Positions 28,671-37,638 are shown, numbered from the stretch's first letter. The stretch: 47,271 nt of DNA from Phycisphaerales bacterium (GCA_022839625.1 JALHJL010000047.1:1-47271), one strand, 5' to 3'. Program-made: numbers and translations. Notes: a model not told the origin generated them from the letters alone.

Positions 28671-29741
28671 ATGCGTCACGCAGTCATCATGGCCGGCGGC
28701 GCGGGGACGCGCCTGTGGCCGCTCAGCCGTAAGACAAGACCGAAGCAACTCCTCAAGCTCTTCGACGGCGCCTCGCTCTTGCAGCTTGCCCGCCGGCGGC
28801 TCGTGGGTCTGTTCCCACCCGAATGCATCTGGGTTATCACGTCCGCGGCCTACCTCGATCAGGTCGCCGAGCAGTTGCCCGATCTGCCACCCGCACAACT
28901 GATCGGCGAGCCGATCGGGCGCGACACGGCGAATGCGGTCGGGCTGGCCGCACACTTGGTGGCGCGTCGCGAACGCGACGCCACGATGGCCGTCTTTACC
29001 GCGGACCACATCATCGGGCCGCAGGAGCGCTTCTCGGCGGCGGTGCTCGCCGGGCTGGAGGCGGCCGAGCGCTCGGCGGAGAGCCTCATCACCTTCGGCG
29101 TCAAGCCGCGGACCCCGCACACGGGCTACGGGTATCTTCATCGCGGGGAGCTGGTCGCGCCGAGCACCTTTCGCGTCGCTGAGTTCAAGGAGAAGCCCGA
29201 CGCAGAAACGGCCCGGCGGTACGTGCGGTCCGGCGAGTACTACTGGAACAGCGGGATGTTCGTATGGCGCGTGGCGGCGATCCTGGCCGAGCTGGAGCAT
29301 CTGCTGCCCGTGAACTACGGCGCGCTGGAGCGGCTCGCCGCCGACTGGGACCGCTTGGCCGGCACCCCCGCCGCACTCGCGGTGTTCGAGCGGCTCCAGC
29401 GCATTTCGATCGACTACGGCGTGATGGAACGGGCCCGCAGCGTGCTGCTGGTGGAGCTGGATTGCGACTGGAAAGACCTCGGGTCCTGGCTCTCGGTGGC
29501 GTCCACGCGAACCCCCGACGCGGCCGGCAACGTGGCCATCGCGCCGCGTGCTTTGATCGTCGACGGCGCCAACAACATCGTGGTCAGCGAGTCCGGGCAT
29601 CTGGTCGTGGCGTTGGGGGTCGATGACCTGGTTGTCGTACACAGCCCTGACGCCACGCTGATCTGCCGCCGCGATCAGGTGGAACGGGTGAAAGACCTGG
29701 CGGCCGAGCGCCAGGCGCGCTTCGGGGATGAATACGAGTAG
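28671..29741 (+). CDS. manC: mannose-1-phosphate guanylyltransferase
   Basis: A 356-residue nucleotidyltransferase making GDP-mannose from GTP and mannose-1-phosphate. The N-terminal signature MAGGAGTRLWPLSRKTRPKQ and EPIGRDTANAVGLAA, FTADHII, EFKEKPD and YYWNSGMFVWR segments are all present. It is a short single-function form, without the C-terminal isomerase cupin of bifunctional ManC/AlgA. I chose ATG 28671 because GGAGGT lies four bases upstream; an in-frame ATG at 28653 is less likely. Its TAG lies 11 bases from the stop of the convergent ATP-grasp gene. Probable use is glycan or glycolipid synthesis. Confidence 0.94.
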   Translation: MRHAVIMAGGAGTRLWPLSRKTRPKQLLKLFDGASLLQLARRRLVGLFPPECIWVITSAAYLDQVAEQLPDLPPAQLIGEPIGRDTANAVGLAAHLVARRERDATMAVFTADHIIGPQERFSAAVLAGLEAAERSAESLITFGVKPRTPHTGYGYLHRGELVAPSTFRVAEFKEKPDAETARRYVRSGEYYWNSGMFVWRVAAILAELEHLLPVNYGALERLAADWDRLAGTPAALAVFERLQRISIDYGVMERARSVLLVELDCDWKDLGSWLSVASTRTPDAAGNVAIAPRALIVDGANNIVVSESGHLVVALGVDDLVVVHSPDATLICRRDQVERVKDLAAERQARFGDEYE

Positions 29742-29752
29742 CTGGAACGGTG

Positions 29753-30805
29753 TCAGGAGAAGCTGGGAAAACCGCGCGGCGGCGGCACCAAGCGCGGGCG
29801 TAGGTCGTCTTCGAGCGGGACGAAGACCGACCAGTCGTAGCGAAGCATACAGAGGCCGTGCTGGAACCCGTCGAAGGCAATCTCCGGCGGCTTGCCGGCC
29901 AGCTCCTGTAACAGCCACGCGGGAAAGTCGGCCCCGGCGGCGATCGCCAGGGGCGCCCCGCCGCCGAAGCGCGGGTTGATCTCGATGAACCGAATCCGTC
30001 GCTCCGGCGTGACGATGCACTGGAGGGTAACCACGCCGCGCACGGACGGACCCAGGGTTTCGACTACGCGCCGGCCGGCGTCCATGACGTCCCGGTCCTT
30101 GACGACGACGCCTTTCGAGACTTCCCCGGTACGGACCTGCCAGCGGGCGCGTGGCACGACGCAGCGCGGCACGCCGGTGAGGCCGACGTAGACGTCGAGC
30201 GTGTGCTCGACGCCCGCCACGAACTCCTGGATGATCGGGTCGCGTACCCGGCGCAGGTAGTACTCCAGGTCGCTGGCATCCTCGATCTTGTGCACCCACT
30301 GGCTGGCGCTGCCGGTGCGCGGCTTGATGAATAGCGGAAACCGCCGATCGGCATTGGCCGGCAACTGATCGGGTGTCCACGTCTGGGGCGTGTCGATATC
30401 GTGCCGCCGCAAGTGCCCGTAGGTCAGCACCTTGTTCCGGCAGGTGCGGATCACGTCCGGCTCCGCGATCAGCGGCACACAGCCGAGCTCGGCCAGTGCT
30501 TCGCGGTGTCGGCTGATGACTTCCAGGTCGGTATCGGTCGTCGGGATCAACAGGGTCGCGCCGCTGGTGCGCACCGCGTCAAGTACGGCGTCGATGTAGT
30601 TCGCCTCTGTGGCGCGGGGCGCGATGACGGGCTGGTCCACGCACGACAGGGCCGGGGCCGTCAGGTCGCTATCGATGCCGACCAGGCGCAGGCGGACCCT
30701 CAACCGGCGCGCGGCGGAGCGGAACGCCTGCAAGAGCTCCACGCGCCGGCCGACGCAGGTGAACGCCACCGTGCAGGATCGGGGTTTGCGGGTACGGGCC
30801 GCCAT
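29753..30805 (-). CDS. ATP-grasp protein (carbamoyl-phosphate-synthase-like fold)
   Basis: A 350-residue probable ligase. The N-terminal pre-ATP-grasp domain starts with TVAFTCVGRRVELLQAFR and contains PTTDTDLEVI. The ATP-grasp core has FPLFIKPRTGSASQWV (about 151-166), a QEFVAGVEHTLDVYV strand, and the metal-binding RFIEINPRFGGGAPLAIAAG (about 283-302) with Glu and Asn ligands. It resembles uncharacterised ATP-grasp proteins annotated as carbamoyl-phosphate-synthase large-subunit-like. The substrate is unknown; amino acid or peptide ligation is possible. The start is ATG 30805, without a clear Shine-Dalgarno site. It is convergent with manC and divergent from the immunophilin gene, which shares its 189-base upstream region. 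Confidence 0.8.
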   Translation of the reverse strand: MAARTRKPRSCTVAFTCVGRRVELLQAFRSAARRLRVRLRLVGIDSDLTAPALSCVDQPVIAPRATEANYIDAVLDAVRTSGATLLIPTTDTDLEVISRHREALAELGCVPLIAEPDVIRTCRNKVLTYGHLRRHDIDTPQTWTPDQLPANADRRFPLFIKPRTGSASQWVHKIEDASDLEYYLRRVRDPIIQEFVAGVEHTLDVYVGLTGVPRCVVPRARWQVRTGEVSKGVVVKDRDVMDAGRRVVETLGPSVRGVVTLQCIVTPERRIRFIEINPRFGGGAPLAIAAGADFPAWLLQELAGKPPEIAFDGFQHGLCMLRYDWSVFVPLEDDLRPRLVPPPRGFPSFS

Positions 30806-30901
30806 GAAACGTACAATGTCCCGCCGCCGGCGCTCGGCGCCAAGGGCCGCCCTGCACTTCGTGCCGAAGGGGTGGAGCGCCGTCCGGCCGTGTCGAGCGG
30901 C

Positions 30902-30931
30902 TTGCGTTCCCAGCCGGGCTGGGGGTACGCT
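30902..30931 (+). promoter_or_regulatory. possible promoter of the immunophilin gene with palindrome in its spacer
   Basis: TTGCGT (30902-30907) and TACGCT (30926-30931) are 18 bases apart, about 64 bases before the ATG. The spacer holds the palindrome CCCAGCC-G-GGCTGGG (30909-30923), well placed for an operator. The -10 match is moderate. Confidence 0.35.
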
Positions 30932-30994
30932 TACGCTTCGTCAGTACGCCGAAGTGCGGCAACCGGCTGAATCTCTTGCACGAAAGGTAACGCT

Positions 30995-32116
30995 ATGACC
31001 CGCCTCGTCGCCCTCGTGGTCGTGCTCGTCGCCGTCCCCTTGTCGCTTGCCCAGGATGAAAAGAAGGAGGAGCCGAAGCCCGGGCAGCCGGCGGCCGCCA
31101 CCACCGAGCCTGCCCAGCCTGCGACCGCCGCCGGCCCGCGGGTGAAGCTCGAAACAACGCTGGGCGACATCGTGTTGGAGCTTAACGTCGAGAAGGCCCC
31201 CATCAGCGTGCGGAATTTCCTCCAGTACGTCACGGCGGGTTTCTACAACGGGACCATCTTCCACCGCGTGATGAGCAACTTCATGATTCAGGGCGGCGGG
31301 TTCACCCCCGACCTGGTCGAGAAGAAGGAGGGGCTGCGGCCGCCGATCAAGAACGAATGGAAGAACGGGCTGAAGAACGTACGTGGCACGATTGCGATGG
31401 CCCGCACGCAGGTCGCCGACTCGGCCACGGCCCAGTTCTTCATTAACGTCGTCGACAATGCGGCCCTGGACGTGCCGCGCGACGGCGCTGCCTACGCCGT
31501 CTTCGGCTCGGTCGTGGAGGGGATGGACACGGTCGACAAGATCCGCCACACGCCGGTCAAAGACGATCCGAAGCTGCCGATGGGCCAGGTGGTACCGGTT
31601 GAGCCGGTGATCATCAAGTCGGCGACGGTGGTCGGCACGTTCGATATGAAGGCCCTCGACGCGCGCGTCGAGGCGTCGGACAAGGAAGCCAAAGAGGCCG
31701 AGGCGCAAGCCAAGCAGGCACAGGAGAAGCAATTGGCCGATTTCATCGCACAGGTCGAGCAGGAAACGGGCAAGAAGGTCGAAAAGACCCCGTCGGGCCT
31801 GATGTACATCATCCTCCAGGAAGGGCAGGGCGCTGCGCCGCAGGCGACCGACACCGTGGAGGTCCACTACCACGGCACGTTCCTCGACGGCAACAAGTTC
31901 GACAGCTCGGTCGAGCGGGGCAAGCCCGCCAAGTTCCGCCTCAACCAGGTCATCAAGGGCTGGACCGAGGGCGTCGGAATGATGAAGGTCGGCGAGAAGC
32001 GCAAGCTGATCATCCCGCCCGATCTGGCGTACGGCCCGAGCGGACGGCCCGGCATCCCCCCCAACTCGACGCTCGTCTTCGATGTCGAGCTGCTGAGCAT
32101 CGTTCCGCCGCAGTAG
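30995..32116 (+). CDS. dual-family peptidyl-prolyl isomerase (cyclophilin-FKBP fusion)
   Basis: A 373-residue exported protein. The signal peptide MTRLVALVVVLVAVPLSLA is followed by a Pro/Ala/Thr-rich linker (20-47). A cyclophilin domain (about 48-210) contains FYNGTIFHRVMSNFMIQGG, IAMART and SATAQFFINV, with the catalytic arginine in FHRV. A charged helical linker (about 220-262) leads to an FKBP domain (about 265-371), with VEVHYHGTFLDGNKFDSS, VIKGWTEGV and YGPSGRPGIPPNSTLVFDVEL. Both active sites look intact. Two-family immunophilins of this sort are uncommon and are best known from protists and a few bacteria. Periplasmic folding of Pro-containing proteins is inferred. The likely promoter is at 30902. 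Confidence 0.93.
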   Translation: MTRLVALVVVLVAVPLSLAQDEKKEEPKPGQPAAATTEPAQPATAAGPRVKLETTLGDIVLELNVEKAPISVRNFLQYVTAGFYNGTIFHRVMSNFMIQGGGFTPDLVEKKEGLRPPIKNEWKNGLKNVRGTIAMARTQVADSATAQFFINVVDNAALDVPRDGAAYAVFGSVVEGMDTVDKIRHTPVKDDPKLPMGQVVPVEPVIIKSATVVGTFDMKALDARVEASDKEAKEAEAQAKQAQEKQLADFIAQVEQETGKKVEKTPSGLMYIILQEGQGAAPQATDTVEVHYHGTFLDGNKFDSSVERGKPAKFRLNQVIKGWTEGVGMMKVGEKRKLIIPPDLAYGPSGRPGIPPNSTLVFDVELLSIVPPQ

Positions 32117-32241
32117 CAGACGCGGAGGGCACGGGCCTCTCGCGCGCACGGCGTACCGCCGCCGCAGGGCGCAGGTCCAGACCGTGTTCCGTGTCCCAGG
32201 GCGCGGAGGGGGTGTGCGCACGTGCCGTTGCCAGCCGCTTG

Positions 32242-33147
32242 CTATTGAATTGGGCAACCAAGACGTTCCAGCCCATGGATGGCAGCACCGGGGGGACGCC
32301 CAGCGCAAACCCCTGGACGCGCGGCGCGGCTGCGTGCCCAATTCACGGATGAACTGCTCGAGAACGTCCACGGCTTCCCGCCGGCCAGGTCCGCGACGAA
32401 CCGCGCGTTGCTGAGCGGCCGGAAGTCGAGATTGCCGACGCGGCCGCGCTGCGGAGTCCCATAGACGATCGCCGGACCGTCCACGGCTTGCAGGGCGTGC
32501 TCGATATGGGGCGGAAGCGGGTGCTGATCCTTGCTGAAGTACACCAGCAGGGAATCGCCGCGCGTCGGCCGGGCCCGCAGTATCTCCGGCCGCAGCAGTG
32601 GGCCAATGACACGCACCGACGGCCAGCGGGGCGGCGCATCGTAGAAGCTTGACACGATGACCCGCTCGGGCCGCCCCATCAGGAACCGGTACAGGCCCAC
32701 GTCGCGCGGGTAGCGCAGACGGTCGGCCGACCGGATCGGCGGTCGGCAGTAGACCAGGATGCCGTAGTGGTCGAACCCGATGCGCGGCAGGTTCAGGTGA
32801 CGGGCCACGCGATGCAGCCACGGCTCGGCATCCGAGACGACTACCTGCGGGCGAAAATCCGACACGGCCGCGCAGATCGCCCGGAACTCCGGTCCGTGGA
32901 ACAGCAGGTCGAGAATGTGCCCCGCATTCCGCTGGAGCGTCAGCCCGGACGAGGTCTTCCCGTCGGGATCGAACACATAGCGGAGCGCCGGACTGCGTAC
33001 GTCCGGATAATCCGGTGCCAACTGCTCCTAGGCATCCCCGCCGGCGAAGATGCGAACTTCGTGCCGCGTCTCCAGCTCGGGCAGGACCGCCGCCGCCCGT
33101 GTCGCGTGTCCGCGACCATACCCAAACACGCCGTGGGCGATTCGCAT
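32242..33147 (-). pseudogene. MurG-like glycosyltransferase pseudogene
   Basis: The minus-strand ATG 33147, with GGGAGTGGAG upstream, begins MRIAHGVFGYGRGHATRAA, typical of MJ1255-type/GT28-like glycosyltransferases. After FAGGDA the frame meets TAG at 33028-33030, then continues without shift as EQLAPDYPDVRSPALRYV and on through FVADLAG near 32376. Relatives usually have GGDAY here (from memory), so the TAG may replace Tyr. From about 32376 the expected C-terminal Rossmann region is absent. A second frame instead supplies RREAVDVLEQFIRELGT, which looks like the normal extreme C-terminus. An out-of-frame internal deletion of roughly 100 codons explains this. Two independent lesions make this a genuine pseudogene. 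It lies beside an intact GT28-type gene on the same strand. Confidence 0.78.
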
Positions 33148-33217
33148 GGCTCCACTCCCGTGCGGGTGCCGATCGTCTTCGCCACGTTCCGTTTGGTATT
33201 CGGATGTTGAGCCGGTC

Positions 33218-34339
33218 TTATTCCGAGGCGAGCACCCACCGCGCGACGTCGAAAGCCGCCTGCGGGCGGCCGAGTGCCCGTGCGTGCTCCTTGAGCTGGT
33301 CAAGACGCCGGGAATCTTGCAGGAGCCGAGTCAGCTTGTGGGGCAACGTCGCCACGTTGTTGATTTTGATCGCGGCCCCGTTCTCCAACAGGTAGTCGCT
33401 GTTCCGGCTTTCCTGGCCGGGGACGGGGTTGACGATCGCCAACGCGGCCCCGCGCGCCAGAATCTCCGAAGTGGTGAGGCCGCCGGGTTTGGAGACAACC
33501 ACGTCCGCCAGCAACATCAGCTCGTCGATCTGATCCGTGAAGCCCAGCACCTTCGCGCGATGGCGGGCCGGCACTTCGCATGCGGCCAGGCGGGCGCGGA
33601 GCTCCTCGTTGCGGCCCGTCACCACTACGATCTCGATCGGGATTTCAAGCCGCAGTATCGCCTGGTACAGTTGCTCTATCGGCCCGACACCAAATCCGCC
33701 CGCGAGTTGCAGGACAATCGGGCGGTCGCCGGCCACTCCCTGGCGTTCGAGGCAGGCCCGCCGCTCTTTGGGTTGGCCGAAGACCGGGTGAATGGGTATG
33801 CCGGTGACCGTAACATCGCCTGGGGGCACACCCCACTGTTGCAGATTCAGGGCCCCTTCTTCGGTAGCGGTGAAATAGTGCTCGCAGGGAGGAGTAACCC
33901 ACAGCCGGTGGGTCTCGAAATCCGTGGTCACCGTGTATTGAGGGATGTGCAGGCGCCGCTGCGAGCGCAACGCGGCAATGATCTCCGCCGGCAGGAAGTG
34001 CGTGTTGACCACCGCATCCCAGTGCTCGCCTTCCAGAAAACGAATCAGCGGGGCGAGGTTCAGTTTCTGAACCAGAACCCTCAACCGATCGCCGCGCCGG
34101 CGGGGCGAGGGGGGCTGGTCCATCAGGTCATACAGATATCCGACCAGTTGCGGGGCCTTGTTGACGAGGTCAAGATAGGCCCGGCCGTAGAGCCGGCGAA
34201 AGGCGGGGTTCGTCAGGGTGAGGACATCGAGGTTCTTCACCGTCGCGCCGGGACTTAGTTGCCGGAAGGCCAGTTCCAGGGCCTCGGCGGCACGCAGATG
34301 GCCCGCGCCCACCGACGCGGATAGGATTAGCAGGCGCAC
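33218..34339 (-). CDS. MGDG-synthase/UgtP-like glycosyltransferase
   Basis: A 373-residue GT28-type enzyme of the diacylglycerol glucosyl/galactosyltransferase group. The N-terminal acceptor domain begins MRLLILSASVGAGHLRAAEAL with the family SxGxGH signature. The C-terminal nucleotide-sugar domain contains LQLAGGFGVGPIEQLY, VLGFTDQIDELMLLADVVVSKPGGLTTSEIL and the end of the UDP-sugar site, NPVPGQESRNSDYL. Such enzymes transfer UDP-glucose or galactose to diacylglycerol at the membrane surface; the acceptor here is inferred. The GTG start at 34339 is fixed by AGGAGG eight bases upstream; an open frame continues to 34501 but is unlikely. The decayed glycosyltransferase lies immediately downstream. 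Confidence 0.9.
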   Translation of the reverse strand: MRLLILSASVGAGHLRAAEALELAFRQLSPGATVKNLDVLTLTNPAFRRLYGRAYLDLVNKAPQLVGYLYDLMDQPPSPRRRGDRLRVLVQKLNLAPLIRFLEGEHWDAVVNTHFLPAEIIAALRSQRRLHIPQYTVTTDFETHRLWVTPPCEHYFTATEEGALNLQQWGVPPGDVTVTGIPIHPVFGQPKERRACLERQGVAGDRPIVLQLAGGFGVGPIEQLYQAILRLEIPIEIVVVTGRNEELRARLAACEVPARHRAKVLGFTDQIDELMLLADVVVSKPGGLTTSEILARGAALAIVNPVPGQESRNSDYLLENGAAIKINNVATLPHKLTRLLQDSRRLDQLKEHARALGRPQAAFDVARWVLASE

Positions 34340-34347
34340 AGACGTAA

Positions 34348-34353
34348 CCTCCT
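34348..34353 (-). promoter_or_regulatory. Shine-Dalgarno site fixing a GTG start
   Basis: AGGAGG on the minus strand, eight bases before GTG 34339, decides the glycosyltransferase start. Confidence 0.75.
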
Positions 34354-34546
34354 GGGGGAAATGAGGGTGACCGTGTTCTGCCCGTGACCCGTGCCATCGT
34401 ACGGACTCGTAATCCGGGCAGCAACACTGGAGCGTCTGACCCGCCGCGCGCTGCCGCGACCCGGCAGCCGTTGCGCCCGTTGCCCTTCGTGTTCGGCACA
34501 CTTCAGCGCCGGGGCGACGACAGCGAAGCGCGCGTGGGCGGGCCCC

Positions 34547-34750
34547 CTACGCCTTGAGGTTGAAGACCGCCAGCGTGGCGCCCACCGCCATCAGAGCTGC
34601 GAGCGCAAATACGAGCGAGAAGACGACCCCGTCGCTAACGAACGCCAGCCGCGAGGTCAGCGGGAGCGTTGCCAGGCCCAGGCTGCCGGCCGCGACCAGC
34701 GTTGCGCCCGTCAGTGCCCGACGGCGGCGTGAGCGGTGTTCGAGCGTCAT
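34547..34750 (-). CDS. small two-helix membrane protein
   Basis: A 67-residue protein with a basic N-terminus (MTLEHRSRRRRALTG) and two hydrophobic segments, about 17-32 (LVAAGSLGLATLPLTS) and 38-63 (SDGVVFSLVFALAALMAVGATLAV), so an inner-membrane hairpin with the basic end in the cytosol is predicted. GAGGAGG lies seven bases before the ATG, which strongly supports translation. No family recognised. It is about 200 bases upstream of the glycosyltransferase on the same strand and divergent from a GT2 gene. Confidence 0.65.
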   Translation of the reverse strand: MTLEHRSRRRRALTGATLVAAGSLGLATLPLTSRLAFVSDGVVFSLVFALAALMAVGATLAVFNLKA

Positions 34751-35008
34751 GTGCGGGCCTCCTCATCCGAGTGCGCCGGGGCCAAACGAGCGCCGCGGCC
34801 CGGTGTCCGCCGAAGCGAATCCCAAGCCGTCCTCCTCTTCTGCATTCGCAGGTTACCAGGCCTTATTCGGTCGCCGCGATTACAAGTTGCACCCCCTTTT
34901 GGAACCCGCGCCCGGACCGCGACCGGCGTCGCGTTTGCCGGTACGATCAGGGCGAGTGCGGGTGCAGGCGCGCTCCGCCCGCCGCTGCCGCGCAGAATAG
35001 GAACGCCG

Positions 35009-36190
35009 GTGACCGTCTTGTCCTGGCTGCTGACGGCGTACGTGCTGATCGGCTGCGCCTATTGGCTGGTCAACCTTGTGCTCGCGCTGCGCGTCGTGCG
35101 CACGGTTCCATTACTGAAACACTGTCAGCCGCCGGAACCTGACGAATGGCCGAAGCTCTCGCTGATCATTCCCGCGCGCGATGAGGCCGACACGATCGAG
35201 GCGGCGGTTCAGTCCCGCTTGCAGGACGACTACCCGAACCTCGAGATCGTGCTGATCGATGACCGGTCGGGCGATGGCACCGGCGAGATCATCGATCGGC
35301 TGGCCGCCAACGACCCCCGCGTGCACGTTCTTCATATTCGCGAACTGCCCGCTGACTGGCTGGGCAAGGTCCACGCGCTCCAGCGCGGCTACGAAGCCTC
35401 CTCGGGCGAGTGGCTGCTGTTCACGGACGCCGATGTGCACTGGGTTCCCGGCACGCTGCGTCGTTCTGTTGCGCACGCACTCGCGCGCGGCCTGGACCAC
35501 GTGGCCGTGATTCCCGAGTTGTGGCGGGCGGCCTTCCTGCTCGACGTGCTGCTGGCCACGTTCGTCCGCCTGATGTGTCTGCTCGGCCGGCTGTGGGCGG
35601 CCGGTGACCCACGTTCCACGGCCGCGGCCGGCGTCGGAGCGTTCAATCTTGTGCGGCGTGCGGCGTTCGAGCGCACACCCGGCTTCCCGTGGCTGAAGTT
35701 CGAGATCGTGGACGACATCGGCCTCGGGCAGATGCTCAAAGCGGCGGGGGCCCGCAGCGCCGTAGTCAACGGGCGCCGGTTGGTCGGACTGCACTGGTAT
35801 CGCTCGCTGGGCGCCCTGGCCCGCGGCATGGAACGGACGGCCTTCGCCGGGCTGGGCAAGACCGGCGTCGCGCCCATGCTGCTTCTGAGTCTCCTCATCT
35901 CCGTCCTGGACGTGGCCCCGTTCGTCGGACTGATCCCGCTCTGCGTGCCATATCTGATGGCGGCCGGCGCGGCCGGCACCGCGACGGCCCTGCTCGCGCA
36001 GGCCACCACGTGGTGTTGGATCAACGGCCGCCTGCTGCCGGCGTTATTCGTGCCCCTGGGTGCCGTGCTGGCGGTGGGCGTCACGCTGCGCTCGGCCTGC
36101 TGCGCGGTGCGGCGAGGCGGACTCGTGTGGCGTGGAACCTTCTACCCGGCCGATCGCCTGCGCCAGGGCACCCGGCTCAAGTTCCCGTAG
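35009..36190 (+). CDS. membrane-associated family 2 glycosyltransferase
   Basis: A 393-residue GT2 enzyme. An N-terminal helix (about 3-28) is followed by the GT-A catalytic domain: LSLIIPARDEADTIEAAV (about 50-67), LEIVLIDDRSGDGTGEI, and the DxD metal motif in LLFTDADVHW (about 140). The acid in FEIVDDIGLGQML is present, and FPWLK precedes it. Two or three C-terminal helices (about 285-355) anchor it. It resembles HpnB-type and related polyisoprenoid or carotenoid-associated GT2 enzymes; the substrate is unknown. GTG 35009 has AGGAA five bases upstream; the open frame extends to 34736, but that part is Arg/Pro-rich and crosses the divergent small-membrane-protein gene. Confidence 0.85.
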   Translation: MTVLSWLLTAYVLIGCAYWLVNLVLALRVVRTVPLLKHCQPPEPDEWPKLSLIIPARDEADTIEAAVQSRLQDDYPNLEIVLIDDRSGDGTGEIIDRLAANDPRVHVLHIRELPADWLGKVHALQRGYEASSGEWLLFTDADVHWVPGTLRRSVAHALARGLDHVAVIPELWRAAFLLDVLLATFVRLMCLLGRLWAAGDPRSTAAAGVGAFNLVRRAAFERTPGFPWLKFEIVDDIGLGQMLKAAGARSAVVNGRRLVGLHWYRSLGALARGMERTAFAGLGKTGVAPMLLLSLLISVLDVAPFVGLIPLCVPYLMAAGAAGTATALLAQATTWCWINGRLLPALFVPLGAVLAVGVTLRSACCAVRRGGLVWRGTFYPADRLRQGTRLKFP

Positions 36191-36227
36191 CGGACTGCGC
36201 GACGCGGGCCGAAAGCGGCGTTCCGTG

Positions 36228-36620
36228 CTACCGCCGCTGGTAGAGCGAGACCACGGCGCCGGTGGGGTCCTTGATGACACAGAAGCGCCCGACGCCGGGG
36301 ATGTCCGTCGGCGGAACGACGACCTGCCCGCCGAGTTGCGTGCAGCGCTCGGCCCGGTCGTCGAGATCATTGACGAGGATATAGGGCATCCAGTGGGGCG
36401 GTACGCCTTCGAACTGCGGACCGCTCATCGGCATCATGCCCCCCACGGCTTCCTTCGCGCCCGGGGGATACAACATCGTGTACGTCATACCGCCGATGTT
36501 CTCATCGACGGTCCGCCAGCCGATCAGGTCCGCGTAGAACTTCTTGGCGGCGCCGATGTCGCGCGTCATCAACTCCGTCCAGCAGAACGTGCCCACGCTA
36601 GCCGGTTGCCCTTCCGCCAT
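36228..36620 (-). CDS. VOC-family protein (glyoxalase/bleomycin-resistance fold)
   Basis: A 130-residue cytosolic protein of the vicinal-oxygen-chelate superfamily. It starts ASVGTFCWTELMTRDIGAAKKFYADLIGW, with a second half containing PYILVNDLDDRAERCTQLGG and FCVIKDPTGAVVSLYQ. One domain of this fold normally dimerises. Similar proteins are annotated as glyoxalase-like or 27-kDa antigen CFP30-type proteins; no specific substrate can be named. GAGGAG lies five bases before the ATG. It is convergent with the GT2 gene. Confidence 0.88.
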   Translation of the reverse strand: MAEGQPASVGTFCWTELMTRDIGAAKKFYADLIGWRTVDENIGGMTYTMLYPPGAKEAVGGMMPMSGPQFEGVPPHWMPYILVNDLDDRAERCTQLGGQVVVPPTDIPGVGRFCVIKDPTGAVVSLYQRR

Positions 36621-36722
36621 GACGGCTCCTCGTTAATCGCGTCCCTCGCCTGAACGGCGGCAGTGTATTCCAGATTGCAGCGGGTGTCGAGCACGCGGAA
36701 CCGCGTTCGGTCGCGCGCGGCG

Positions 36723-36750
36723 CCAGTCACCCTTTTCAACGGACTGCTAA
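36723..36750 (-). repeat. dispersed 28-bp repeat, copy 2
   Basis: On the minus strand TTAGCAGTCCGTTGAAAAGG followed by GTGACTGG matches copy 1 at 770-797 at 20 of 28 positions. It begins seven bases after the methyltransferase stop codon. A 12-base match to its core, AGCAGTCCGTTG, also occurs at 3414-3425. Confidence 0.5.
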
Positions 36751-36757
36751 GCGATGA

Positions 36758-37564
36758 CTACAGTTTGACGGACTTCAGCGCCAAGAAGACGGGGAATTCC
36801 CGCGCCGCACGGTTCTCGCCACGGCTGTGCCCGCCGGGCTGCGACTGGCGGTGCGTCAGCAGTTCCTCACAGGCCGCGACCGCGAGGCCGGCCGCGCCGA
36901 GCGCGCTGATGATGTCCGCGAGCGGCCGGTGATAGAAGAACGTCTGCTGTCCGGGCGCGGCACCGGGGTGCGTTGCAATCGGAACGCTCATCGGCGTCGC
37001 GTACCGATCGATGCGCCGGTACTGCGTCCGCTTGGACTCATCCCAACCCCATTCCGATTGCCGCGGGACACGAAAACAGGGATGCATCATCACGAGCACC
37101 GCCCGCCCGCCGGTGCGCAGCGCCCGCGCCATCCCTTGCAGCACCGGCTCGAGCTCCTCCAGGTCCTGCACTGCCATGATGAGGGCCGCGGCATCGAACG
37201 TTCCGTCGGCCAGGTGGTCCAACCGCCGGGCGTCGCGAACCACGTAGCGCACGCGCGCGTCGCGCGGCCCACGGGCCTTGGCGGCGGCGATGAGCCGCGG
37301 GCTGGCATCGACGGCCAGGACGAAGCCGACGTTTCGCTCCAGCAGCAGCCGCGACAGCACACCCTGCCCGCAACAGACGTCAAGTACCCGCTCGCCCGGC
37401 TGCGGGTCCAGCATCCGCATCGCCGCGGGCAGAATCACGTGGCGGTGATAGTCGCTGCCCTCGTCCCCGACCAGCCGGTCGTACCACGCCGCGACGTGGT
37501 CCCAGCCGCGAGTCGGCGGCGCGGTGCCGCGCGGTGTGCGGGGCTTACGGGGGGGTTGGCGCAT
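36758..37564 (-). CDS. class I SAM-dependent methyltransferase
   Basis: A 268-residue protein with SAM-binding motif I VLDVCCGQGVLSRLLLER (about 60-77), an acidic loop AVDASPRL, a post-II region YVVRDARRLDHLADGTFDAAALIMAVQDLEEL, and a motif RTGGRAVLVMMHPCFRVPRQ. It belongs to the Methyltransf_11/25 group; the substrate is unknown. The N-terminal 25 residues are Arg/Pro-rich. ATG 37564 has no clear Shine-Dalgarno site; the frame stays open to 37975 but without protein-like content. It is downstream of a GT2 gene on the same strand. Confidence 0.85.
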   Translation of the reverse strand: MRQPPRKPRTPRGTAPPTRGWDHVAAWYDRLVGDEGSDYHRHVILPAAMRMLDPQPGERVLDVCCGQGVLSRLLLERNVGFVLAVDASPRLIAAAKARGPRDARVRYVVRDARRLDHLADGTFDAAALIMAVQDLEELEPVLQGMARALRTGGRAVLVMMHPCFRVPRQSEWGWDESKRTQYRRIDRYATPMSVPIATHPGAAPGQQTFFYHRPLADIISALGAAGLAVAACEELLTHRQSQPGGHSRGENRAAREFPVFLALKSVKL

Positions 37565-37638
37565 GAGAGCACGGTAGCAGAAACCGCGAGGAAGCTGTAG
37601 CGGCGGGCGGCCCGCCGGCCGCGGCAACCCCGCACCGC

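Noticed and set aside
34396..34425. tRNA-Thr-like anticodon arm (CGGA-CTCGTAA-TCCG) upstream of the glycosyltransferase
   Set aside because: No acceptor stem, D-arm or T-arm sequence fits around it, so it is likely chance.
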